The position numbers and the translations under genes are program-made. Below the pieces are notes generated by a model. It worked only from the letters and a program-made list of their open reading frames with translations, was not told the DNA's origin and made no database searches. Shown in pieces: positions 25,976 through 33,316 of a stretch of 39,925 nt of DNA; within the stretch, counting starts at the first letter, position 1; each line of letters opens with the position of its first letter. The DNA comes from an uncultured Lachnospira sp. GTDB taxonomy: Bacteria > Bacillota > Clostridia > Lachnospirales > Lachnospiraceae. The stretch covers positions 1-39,925 of the forward strand of contig CAKRIN010000024.1 of NCBI GenBank assembly GCA_934343805.1, in the 5' to 3' direction.

Positions 25976-27451
25976 TTAGTGTATTGCTGATGCCTTCGCC
26001 TTCTTCTCTTTCATGATTGCTGCCGCCTTATTAGTGACATCCATCATCCATTTATTATTATTATCACGCACTGATATTCCATATTCTACAGTGACCTTAT
26101 AGTCCTTAGTTGAACACTGTCTGTTTATCTTATCTTTTACCCCTGACAGTAATGTTTCTGCCTTCTCTTTAGTATAATTCTTAAGGACTATTGCAAAATC
26201 ACTTCCATTAAGCCTTGCAATATATGCATTGTTTCTCAGCTCGGACTTAAGAACATCAGCAACATTTATCATAACTGAATCGCCAGCCTTCTGTCCGTAT
26301 CTTATGTTAATATCATTAAGGTTGTTAACATTGCACACTGCAACGCTTACAGGTCCCTTGAAATCATCATAATTCTTACAGTTATCAAGATAACTGAGCT
26401 TGCTGAACACTCCTGTGAGCGAATCAAATACAACCATATCCTGCAATTCCCTGTATGCTTTCTTAAGCTCACTCACATCCTGCATTACTATGATTTTCCC
26501 TAACAGTCTTCCCTTATTATCTGACAGATTGACAATTCTGCAGTCGTAGCTGTGTTCTTTAAGATTCCACTCAAAAGTATCTGTCCCTTCTTCTACCGGA
26601 ACATGCTTATTCTCTATAAACCATGAATATGTCTGTTCCCTGTTATCATACATAAGATCATCAAATATTTTATGCATTGGCACATTAAAGTCTGCCACGA
26701 CCCCTTCGTAATCAAATAATATAACAGGTACCTGCATATGGTCTATTATCATCTCATGTGTAACATTAAGCATTGTCTTTTTAGAATACCAGAATGTATT
26801 CCAATATATAAGAACTCCCAGAAATGCATATAATAATATAGATATATCAACTCTGAGATCTATCATTTTCGCTATAAATATAAACTTAAATACAAGTATT
26901 ATAAATAATCCTATCCCCATAAATGTATATCTTCCCCAGTATGCTCCGGGGATTCTCATACATTTTACAACAAGCAGTCCTATTACCATTGCGACTATTA
27001 TAAGATTAATAATCGCATGAACAGCAAACCAGACCTCTCCTTCATACCCAAGAACGTAGCAGCCGTTACATTTGTTAAGGCTGTACTTTAACGCTATCTC
27101 ATCAAATATATTAATTATAAAAACCACCGAATCTGCAATTGCAAGAAGTAATGACACACCTGCCATTATCTTTGTTGCTTTATTGCCTATTCTCGTAAAT
27201 TCCCTCGTATACACAAGCAGCGCAACAAGCGCAAAATCCTGAGCTGCCATCATAATGCTGGTAGCACAGGACATTTTTTTATAATCGTCTGTCATAAAGT
27301 TCACAGAATATCCAAGCACACATACTAAAGCCAGAATCACTGGAACAGCCACATAAATGCTCATTCTGTCTTTTTCTAAATATGTTCTTACCAGAACATA
27401 TGCAAGAACCACCGCTGCAATTACATACAGCACCAAAAATGTTATGTTCAT
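25976..27451 (-). CDS. Membrane sensor protein with PAS and degenerate GGDEF domain
   Basis: 491 aa from ATG 27451 (MNITFLVLYVIAAVVLAYVL), with GGAGG just upstream. About seven to eight membrane helices (1-240) resemble the 7TM sensor part of some histidine kinases. A PAS-like region follows (about 240-330, VPVILFDYEGVVADFN), then a linker helix and a GGDEF-fold domain (about 340-485, VFDSLTGVFSKLSYLDN). The active-site loop reads NGSDF instead of GGDEF, and the usual Asp/Glu of the loop are replaced by Ser and Asp, so diguanylate cyclase activity is doubtful; it may bind nucleotide or only signal. It opens an operon with Nudix, LRR lipoprotein and hydrolase genes and has its own promoter. 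Confidence 0.88.
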   Translation of the reverse strand: MNITFLVLYVIAAVVLAYVLVRTYLEKDRMSIYVAVPVILALVCVLGYSVNFMTDDYKKMSCATSIMMAAQDFALVALLVYTREFTRIGNKATKIMAGVSLLLAIADSVVFIINIFDEIALKYSLNKCNGCYVLGYEGEVWFAVHAIINLIIVAMVIGLLVVKCMRIPGAYWGRYTFMGIGLFIILVFKFIFIAKMIDLRVDISILLYAFLGVLIYWNTFWYSKKTMLNVTHEMIIDHMQVPVILFDYEGVVADFNVPMHKIFDDLMYDNREQTYSWFIENKHVPVEEGTDTFEWNLKEHSYDCRIVNLSDNKGRLLGKIIVMQDVSELKKAYRELQDMVVFDSLTGVFSKLSYLDNCKNYDDFKGPVSVAVCNVNNLNDINIRYGQKAGDSVMINVADVLKSELRNNAYIARLNGSDFAIVLKNYTKEKAETLLSGVKDKINRQCSTKDYKVTVEYGISVRDNNNKWMMDVTNKAAAIMKEKKAKASAIH

Positions 27452-27491
27452 CTTCTTCCTCCATACATTAAGCAATACCTTCTATCTGATG

Positions 27492-27520
27492 ATTTTAACA
27501 TTTTCAAATGGCATTCACAA
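27492..27520 (-). promoter_or_regulatory. Promoter of the GGDEF-Nudix-LRR-hydrolase operon
   Basis: Minus strand TTGTGA (27515-27520), a 17-base spacer and TAAAAT (27492-27497), about 40 bases before the start at 27451, in the 95-base gap after copA. I see no hairpin terminator for copA in this gap. Confidence 0.55.
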
Positions 27521-27546
27521 TACAAACTCTTTATTTAACCGCTTTA

Positions 27547-27756
27547 TTATTTAACCGATGTTACCTTGTAATCCTTATCTTCTACAACCTTCTTTAATAC
27601 ATTATTATCAACTTCCTTAGAAAGTGTAACAACCGCTGTTCCGTTCTCATGGCTTACAACTGCCTCTGTAACTCCGTCAACAGCCTCAAGCGCCTTCTTG
27701 ACTGCAGCTTCACAATGTCCACACATCATACCCTCAATATTCATAGTCTTTGTCAT
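27547..27756 (-). CDS. Possible separately translated CopZ-like copper chaperone inside copA
   Basis: In-frame internal ATG at 27756 gives a 69-aa protein, MTKTMNIEGMMCGHCEAAVK onward, the exact size and layout of CopZ with its Cu-binding MxCxxC (Cys12 and Cys15). AAGGAG (complement of 27765-27770) lies 8 bases upstream, an ideal Shine-Dalgarno, encoded in the Lys-rich linker that shows no fold. Seen directly: site and start. Inferred: separate translation, and that the fusion arose by loss of a stop codon between ancestral copA and copZ. Escherichia coli makes CopA and a small CopZ-like product from one copA gene by frameshifting, a loose precedent. Confidence 0.55.
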   Translation of the reverse strand: MTKTMNIEGMMCGHCEAAVKKALEAVDGVTEAVVSHENGTAVVTLSKEVDNNVLKKVVEDKDYKVTSVK

Positions 27757-30090
27757 AGTTTTATCTCCTTTTGTCGTTTTATTTTTTATTTTGCCTGACT
27801 TTTTCTTGTAAATATGGTCTTTTCCTGTATCATATATCTTTACAAGATTAAGTCTTAATGCATTCGTTACTACACAGAAGCTTGATAAGCTCATTGCTGC
27901 CGCTCCAAACATAGGATTGAGTGTCCATCCAAATAATGGTATCCACACACCTGCTGCAAGTGGGATTCCTATACAGTTATAGAAGAATGCCCAGAACAGA
28001 TTCTCATGTATATTGATAAGTGTTCTCTTTGAAAGCCTTATGGCAGCAGGCACATCTGATAATCTGCTCTTCATAAGAACTATATCAGCTGCATCAATGG
28101 CAACATCTGTACCGGCTCCGATTGCAATACCTATATCAGCTCTTGTAAGTGCCGGTGCGTCATTAATACCGTCACCAACCATTATAACACTTCCATGTTC
28201 CTTAAGTCTTGCTATTTCTTTTTCTTTTCCTTCAGGAAGAACACCAGCAATAACCTCATCTACTCCGGCAAGCTTTCCTATTGCCTTAGCACTTCTTTCA
28301 TTATCTCCTGTAATCATCACAACCCGGATTCCCATATTCTGGAGTTCCCTGATAGCCTGTGGACTGTCCTTCTTAATTGTATCTGCAACAGCTATTATTC
28401 CGAGAAGCTCGTTATCTTTTGCAAAGAAAAGCGGTGTCTTTCCTTCTGATGATAAATCATCTGCCTTGTTTCTTAAATCATCAGGGACATTGCAGTATTC
28501 TGATATGAACTTAAGATTACCTCCTGCCACCACATTTGCATCAAGCTTCCCTTTAAGTCCGTTACCAGCTACTGCCTTAAAGTCAGTTACTTCTTCTGCA
28601 AATGCGTTCTTATCTCCACTCTCTTCTACATAATTAACAACAGCCTTTGCAAGCGGGTGTTCACTTTTCTTTTCAAGGTCATATGCTATAGCAAGAAGTT
28701 CATTCTGTGAGATTCCATCATCGGTCACAATATCTGTAACCTTTGGTTCACCCTCTGTAATAGTACCAGTTTTATCGAGTGCAACTATCTGCATCTTGCC
28801 TGTCTGCTCTAAAGAAACAGCGGTTTTGAACATAATTCCATTCTTTGCTCCTACTCCGTTACCAACCATAATTGCAACCGGAGTAGCAAGTCCCAATGCA
28901 CAAGGACAGCTTATTACAAGCACTGAGATTCCTCTCGCAAGTGCAAATCCCAAGTCCTTGCCACATAACAGCCATACTATTGTTGTTATAACCGCTATTG
29001 TTATAACCGCAGGTACGAATACACCTGAAACTTTATCAGCAATCTTTGCAATCGGTGCTTTAGTCGCAGCCGCATCACTTACCATCTGTATTATCCTGGA
29101 GAGCGTTGTGTCCTCTCCTACTCTTGTGGCTCTGCACTTTATATATCCTGATGTATTAAGTGTTGCCGCACTTACCTGATTACCTTCCTGTTTATCAACA
29201 GGAATACTTTCACCTGTAAGTGCTGATTCATTAACTGCTGTGTTGCCTTCAATAATAACCCCATCTACCGGTATATTCTCCCCCGGTCTTACAACAAATA
29301 TATCACCTGTCATAACCTGTTCAACAGGAACGCATGTCTCCTGACCATCTGCATAAAGTACTGCTGTCTTGGCAGCGAGCTTCATAAGGCTCTTTAATGC
29401 ATCTGTTGTTTTTCCCTTTGAGCGTGCTTCAAGCATTTTCCCTACTGTAATAAGTGTAAGAATCATGGCTGCTGACTCAAAATAGAATTCATCCATGTAA
29501 TGCATTACACCAGCCATATCACCTCTCACCTGACAGTCTGTCATGGCAAAAAGTGCGTATGTGCTCCATGCAAATGCTGCTCCTGAACCAAGCGCAACAA
29601 GTGTATCCATATTAGGTGAACGATGTAATAATCCCTTGAATCCGCTTATGAAGAAATGCTGGTTAATAACCATTATTATTATTGTAAGCAGCATTTGTAT
29701 CAGACCCATAGCCACATGATTTCCTTCAAGTACTGATGGAAGCGGCCAGCCCCACATCATATGTCCCATGCTGAAATACATAAGCACAACAAGAAATATC
29801 ACTGATGCTATTAATCTCTTCTTTAAAACAGGAGTTGTCTTATCTGCCAGTGCATCTTCCTGCTCCTGCATTGAAGGACTGCTGTTCTTTGTCCCCTTTA
29901 CCGACGCGCCATATCCCGCAGCTTCCACAGCTTTAATGATTACATCTGTGGTTGCAGTACCTTCAACACCCATTGAATTGGTAAGAAGACTTACTGAACA
30001 GCTTTCTACTCCAGGTACCTTGCTTACAGCCTTCTCAACTCTCGCCTGACACGCTGCACAGCTCATTCCTGTAACATTGTACTGTTCCAT
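27547..30090 (-). CDS. copA: Copper-translocating P1B-type ATPase with fused C-terminal CopZ domain
   Basis: 847 aa. It exports Cu(I) across the membrane using ATP. Order: one N-terminal HMA domain with GMSCAAC (1-70), a pair of membrane helices before the core, actuator TGES, the channel motif CPCALGLATP, phosphorylation DKTGT, nucleotide-binding SEHPLAKAV, hinge GDGINDAPAL, last helices with YN and MSLSS. After the last helix a Lys-rich linker leads to a second HMA domain (about 779-847, MMCGHCEAAV) that is a complete CopZ-like chaperone. CopA normally lacks a C-terminal HMA. Operon: csoR, HMA anchor protein, copA; AAGGAGG before the start overlaps the end of the preceding gene. Confidence 0.95.
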   Translation of the reverse strand: MEQYNVTGMSCAACQARVEKAVSKVPGVESCSVSLLTNSMGVEGTATTDVIIKAVEAAGYGASVKGTKNSSPSMQEQEDALADKTTPVLKKRLIASVIFLVVLMYFSMGHMMWGWPLPSVLEGNHVAMGLIQMLLTIIIMVINQHFFISGFKGLLHRSPNMDTLVALGSGAAFAWSTYALFAMTDCQVRGDMAGVMHYMDEFYFESAAMILTLITVGKMLEARSKGKTTDALKSLMKLAAKTAVLYADGQETCVPVEQVMTGDIFVVRPGENIPVDGVIIEGNTAVNESALTGESIPVDKQEGNQVSAATLNTSGYIKCRATRVGEDTTLSRIIQMVSDAAATKAPIAKIADKVSGVFVPAVITIAVITTIVWLLCGKDLGFALARGISVLVISCPCALGLATPVAIMVGNGVGAKNGIMFKTAVSLEQTGKMQIVALDKTGTITEGEPKVTDIVTDDGISQNELLAIAYDLEKKSEHPLAKAVVNYVEESGDKNAFAEEVTDFKAVAGNGLKGKLDANVVAGGNLKFISEYCNVPDDLRNKADDLSSEGKTPLFFAKDNELLGIIAVADTIKKDSPQAIRELQNMGIRVVMITGDNERSAKAIGKLAGVDEVIAGVLPEGKEKEIARLKEHGSVIMVGDGINDAPALTRADIGIAIGAGTDVAIDAADIVLMKSRLSDVPAAIRLSKRTLINIHENLFWAFFYNCIGIPLAAGVWIPLFGWTLNPMFGAAAMSLSSFCVVTNALRLNLVKIYDTGKDHIYKKKSGKIKNKTTKGDKTMTKTMNIEGMMCGHCEAAVKKALEAVDGVTEAVVSHENGTAVVTLSKEVDNNVLKKVVEDKDYKVTSVK

Positions 30091-30096
30091 ATCGCA

Positions 30097-30474
30097 CTAG
30101 CCCTCCTTATGGTTAGTTGTTATTCCTGTAACCTTGAAATCAAGTCTCTCAATTGCAATTCTTATATCAGCGTCGTCGATTTCTCTATCAACTTCAATAA
30201 TTGCCTGCTTTTTCTTAAGATTAACCTGGCATGAAGCACCATCAATCTTATTAACAGATCTCTCAATACTATTCTTGCAGTTCTCACAATGCATGCCTTC
30301 AACATCAACAATCTTGATGGCAATTACAGGATTATCAAGTATCTTCTTTTCTTCTGCAACAGTATCTCCACCGCCACCACAGCAGCCACCTTCACCTTTC
30401 ATATGCTTAACACTGCTTATAACTGCAATTACTACTATTATGGCTAATATGCCGATTATTATAGCTGTTCCCAT
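30097..30474 (-). CDS. Membrane-anchored heavy-metal-associated (HMA) domain protein
   Basis: 125 aa from ATG 30474 (MGTAIIIGILAIIVVIAVI), chosen because AAGGAG is nine bases upstream; the ATG at 30483 would abut it. One N-terminal transmembrane helix (about 1-20), then a Cys/Gly-rich patch GGCCGGGGD similar to FeoB-associated Cys-rich membrane proteins, then an HMA domain with MHCENC (about 50-120). It likely binds Cu(I) at the membrane and may hand it to CopA, the next gene, which is inference. It sits between csoR and copA in one transcription unit. Confidence 0.88.
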   Translation of the reverse strand: MGTAIIIGILAIIVVIAVISSVKHMKGEGGCCGGGGDTVAEEKKILDNPVIAIKIVDVEGMHCENCKNSIERSVNKIDGASCQVNLKKKQAIIEVDREIDDADIRIAIERLDFKVTGITTNHKEG

Positions 30475-30498
30475 ATTTAACATCTCCTTTTATAATTC

Positions 30499-30798
30499 TT
30501 ATCGCATAAATTTGCCTATTGTCTTAACAAGCTCTTCCACTGTATCATCCTTGCCTTCTTTAATATCACGGACTACACAGCTCTTGATATGATTATCCAG
30601 AAGCACCTTTGTAAAACTGTTAAGCGCAGACTGGGCTGCCGACACCTGATTAAGAATGTCAATACAGTATGCGTCCTTCTCGACCATTCCCTTAATTCCT
30701 CTTATCTGACCTTCAATTCTGCTAAGTCTGTTACATAGGTCTTTATATTCCCTGGCATCACGTTCTTTTGTCTTATGACAACAACATTCCTTTTCCAT
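30499..30798 (-). CDS. csoR: CsoR-type copper-sensing transcriptional repressor
   Basis: 99 aa. An all-helical metalloregulator that leaves its operator when it binds Cu(I). The three Cu ligands of the family are seen at Cys45 (DAYCIDIL), His70 and Cys74 (DNHIKSC), positions equal to those of Bacillus subtilis CsoR. The helix RLSRIEGQIRGIKGM is the family DNA-binding signature. An extra N-terminal Cys/His cluster, ECCCHK, precedes the core. It is first gene of the copper operon, and its own promoter contains a matching dyad, so autoregulation is expected. Confidence 0.95.
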   Translation of the reverse strand: MEKECCCHKTKERDAREYKDLCNRLSRIEGQIRGIKGMVEKDAYCIDILNQVSAAQSALNSFTKVLLDNHIKSCVVRDIKEGKDDTVEELVKTIGKFMR

Positions 30799-30901
30799 TA
30801 GTCTTCCTTTCTCTCCTTCGTCTGATAATTATATTGGAGCCTAATAAATACTCTTTTATATTTATCTGTTATAGCTGTAATATATGTAATGTATGTAATG
30901 C

Positions 30902-30932
30902 ATTATATATACCCATATAGGGTATATGTCAA
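30902..30932 (-). promoter_or_regulatory. Copper operon promoter with CsoR-like operator in the spacer
   Basis: Minus strand TTGACA (30927-30932) is a perfect -35. The -10 is TATATA with a 17-base spacer, or TATAAT (30902-30907) with 19. The dyad ATATACCC-N5-GGGTATAT (30907-30927) fills the spacer, resembling the TACCC/GGGTA operators of CsoR proteins. In the leader, ATTACATAC, ATTACATAT and ATTACAGCT form short direct repeats. Confidence 0.8.
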
Positions 30933-31395
30933 CAAGAATTATTGATATTATTTATCGTAAATCCAGATATGATTAAGGAATATTCTATTAATTATCAGAC
31001 AAGCATACTAATTAAGTGATATTGCCTCTTTTAGTAGGTATTTTAAGACGATTTATTGATATTTATCTTGTCCATTACCTACTAATCGACCAACTTACGG
31101 ATATTTCGTAGGTAATTTGACAAGTAAATAGGACTATATTTTCGCTTCATATATTTAATCCTCTTCAAAAAACAAGAAAACAACCTACTAAATGCAACAA
31201 CATTTGCAATTTAGTAGGTTGTTATATAATCTGACATGTTATATCTGGCATAAAACTACCTACTAAACATGTGTATTTGCTGTGTTTAGTAGGCTGTTTC
31301 AAAATTAATAATGATTTGTTCTATATATACTATAAGCTCATTACCCGAATACCATAATCAGGCTTATGACCAATAGCTGGAAAGAGTCACGTTCT
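30933..31395. repeat. Gene-free region with four TACTAAW-N17-TTTAGTA dyads
   Basis: No gene is seen here. Four dyads share one architecture: left half-sites at 31006, 31080, 31186 and 31261, each TACTAAT or TACTAAA, exactly 17 bases, then TTTAGTA (31030, 31210, 31285) or TTTCGTA (31104). All four right half-sites are followed by GG. The central 17 bases differ in each copy. The third is a near-perfect hairpin with 15-bp arms AACAACCTACTAAAT (31179-31193) and its complement (31209-31223). Confidence 0.85.
31167..31293 (-). terminator. Likely tandem terminators after the panE-like gene
   Basis: On the minus strand the hairpin with arms 31179-31193 and 31209-31223 is followed by TTTTCTTGTTTTTT (31167-31180), a proper intrinsic terminator. 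The upstream hairpin (arms 31259-31269 and 31283-31293) is followed by TTTT after a short extension. Both are built from the dyad repeats described for this region. Confidence 0.6.
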
Positions 31396-32355
31396 CTACT
31401 TTGAATAGGTCACAGCTGCGCTATTCTCATCATAATCAAACACACCATCATTCTTTTCTTCAAGTGCCTTGATGATGTGATATGTATATTCATTGTATGG
31501 TGTAGGAATTCCAAGCTCTTTTCCCATTCTCATCATAGCTCCGGAAAACATATCTATTTCTGTATGTCTTCCAGCATCAATATCCTGAAGTGTTGAATAC
31601 CTTGCTGTTGGCGGAACAGCACTTCCTCGGCTTGAGTTATCTGCACATCTGCTCATATCAATATCTTTGGCAAGCGCAACTGTTTCAACTTCCTTACGCA
31701 GTCCTGCACTGATTGCTTTCATATGTTCACTGTCAGTATAACAGCCTACTCCGGCTCCGATAATAGCCTGTGGAAGATTGTTACAGATATTAAGTCTGAA
31801 TTTGCTCCATATCTCTTCTTTAATATATTCAGTCACTCTGTAATTAATCCCTGTTCCGTCAAATAAATCTCTTATCGCCACAACTCTTTCACTCTCATAT
31901 GGTGCATCTGCCTCACCATATATAATTCCTATTGTAGTATCAGGATTGAACACATATTCCTTTCCTTCACGATGTGATGCAACTTTTATTAGTGAATAAA
32001 TGATATGTTTTTTGTCTATCTTATTAGATATTATTTCTTCACTGTCAACACCATTCATAAGACTCATGACAATTGTGTTCTCACCAACAGCTTTTTTTAT
32101 ATCATCTAATGCTCCTGCAAGCGCACCATACTTTAACGACACAACAAGAAGATCAACTCCTTTTGCCTCAGCCGGAGCCAATACCTCCGGGTGGTATATC
32201 TTCCCATTAATCATGCATCCTTCTTCTTTAAGTCTTTCTGCTCTTTCTCCTTTTGCAACAACACTTAAACTTATATCCTTCTTTTCTGAAAGTCCCCATA
32301 TAACATAGGAACCAACTGCTCCTGCTCCAAGAACTGCCACTGATTGTATCTTCAT
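31396..32355 (-). CDS. 2-dehydropantoate 2-reductase (ketopantoate reductase) family protein
   Basis: 319 aa from ATG 32355 (MKIQSVAVLGAGAVGSYV), GAGAGGA upstream; a longer open frame lacks a signal. NADPH-dependent reductase family whose best known member makes pantoate for coenzyme A. Seen: Rossmann GAGAVGSYV (7-15), MNGVDSEEII in the middle, and the catalytic C-terminal region with SKFRLNICNNLPQA and a DIDAGRHTEIDMFSG stretch typical of PanE/ApbA. No other pantothenate genes are nearby, so a role outside coenzyme A synthesis is possible. Own promoter at 32392-32420. Confidence 0.88.
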   Translation of the reverse strand: MKIQSVAVLGAGAVGSYVIWGLSEKKDISLSVVAKGERAERLKEEGCMINGKIYHPEVLAPAEAKGVDLLVVSLKYGALAGALDDIKKAVGENTIVMSLMNGVDSEEIISNKIDKKHIIYSLIKVASHREGKEYVFNPDTTIGIIYGEADAPYESERVVAIRDLFDGTGINYRVTEYIKEEIWSKFRLNICNNLPQAIIGAGVGCYTDSEHMKAISAGLRKEVETVALAKDIDMSRCADNSSRGSAVPPTARYSTLQDIDAGRHTEIDMFSGAMMRMGKELGIPTPYNEYTYHIIKALEEKNDGVFDYDENSAAVTYSK

Positions 32356-32391
32356 ATATATTCCTCTCAATCTTTGTAATAGTCTCAATTA

Positions 32392-32420
32392 TATATACAC
32401 TTCTATTCTTTCTGCGTCAA
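32392..32420 (-). promoter_or_regulatory. Promoter of the ketopantoate reductase-like gene
   Basis: Minus strand TTGACG (32415-32420), 17 bases, TATATA (32392-32397), about 37 bases before the start at 32355. Confidence 0.6.
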
Positions 32421-32464
32421 ATGCTTTCATACTCGTGTCACATTATCATCATTCGTTACCCATC

Positions 32465-33289
32465 TCATCTTCCTGCAATATCACCATCTTCAAAATCATA
32501 CGTCAGTTTCTTTCCATATGCTTTAACATATGCAGCACATTTCTGCTCATAATCTGTATGCTGCATCTTTAAGCTCGCTGTTCTTTCATCAAGTCGTCTG
32601 TCCGGATATATTACCGGCAGGATATGCACCCTGAACCTGTGCAAATGTGTACTACTAACAGACTGCTCCACAAAAAGAGAAATCACTGGCACATTGAACT
32701 TTACCGCATACAGATATGCTCCTCTTTTGCATGGACGCGGTTTTCTGTAATTAAACCACATTTCCTGCTCAGGATAGATAAGGACAAGCCTGTTATTATC
32801 AAGTGCTTTCTTAATCTGGGCAGGAAATTCTGTTTCCATAAACCAACGCATACTGCTTACGGGCATTGTGTCGGCATATCTTTGCATATATCCAACCATT
32901 CCCTTCATTGCAAGGTTAGAATCCTGATTAACAAAATTAATATTTTTAAATCCGTTTTTTCTCATACAAAAACTCACAATTGCCGGATCAAGCGGACTGA
33001 AATGATTGCAAGTAACAATTGCCGGGCCTGTCATTCCATTCAGATTATCTTTTCCGGTTATACCTGTAACCAGTCCGACAAGTCCTGTCCCCACATGCAG
33101 AATCATTTCTGCCACTTTTCTGTTTATAATAAACTTCCTTGTTTGTCTTGATTCCAGATAGTTCCTCAAAATAATCTCTTTATCCTTAAGACACAGCACC
33201 GGATCGTTTATCTCAACCTTTGAATTGTACTGCCTGCTCTGCAGTGCCGTTTTAATATTTTCGTATACCTGCTCCCTGTCCCCAATCAT
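32465..33289 (-). CDS. 1-acyl-sn-glycerol-3-phosphate acyltransferase-like (PlsC family)
   Basis: 274 aa from ATG 33289 (MIGDREQVYENIK), with GAGG six bases upstream. The acyltransferase motif I is TCNHFSPLDPA (H-x4-D), and the later IYPEQEMW corresponds to the FPEG-type motif of the family. These enzymes add a fatty acyl chain to lysophosphatidate or related lipids at the membrane. The N-terminal 80 residues are outside the core family. It starts 27 bases after the GT8 gene, suggesting joint expression and a glycolipid or envelope role, which is inference. Confidence 0.88.
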   Translation of the reverse strand: MIGDREQVYENIKTALQSRQYNSKVEINDPVLCLKDKEIILRNYLESRQTRKFIINRKVAEMILHVGTGLVGLVTGITGKDNLNGMTGPAIVTCNHFSPLDPAIVSFCMRKNGFKNINFVNQDSNLAMKGMVGYMQRYADTMPVSSMRWFMETEFPAQIKKALDNNRLVLIYPEQEMWFNYRKPRPCKRGAYLYAVKFNVPVISLFVEQSVSSTHLHRFRVHILPVIYPDRRLDERTASLKMQHTDYEQKCAAYVKAYGKKLTYDFEDGDIAGR

Positions 33290-33316
33290 AAACATCCTCA
33301 TTTCTGAATATACTTT

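Noticed and set aside
28013..28633. Open frame of 206 codons on the plus strand inside copA
   Set aside because: Antisense to conserved ATPase motifs; shadow.
31006..31293. Integron attC sites
   Set aside because: The half-sites TACTAA/TTAGTA do not match the RYYYAAC/GTTRRRY cores, and no integrase or cassette ORFs are present.
31321..31395. ATAAGC/GCTTAT pairing downstream of the panE-like gene as a further terminator
   Set aside because: Only six base pairs around a long loop and no T-run; too weak.
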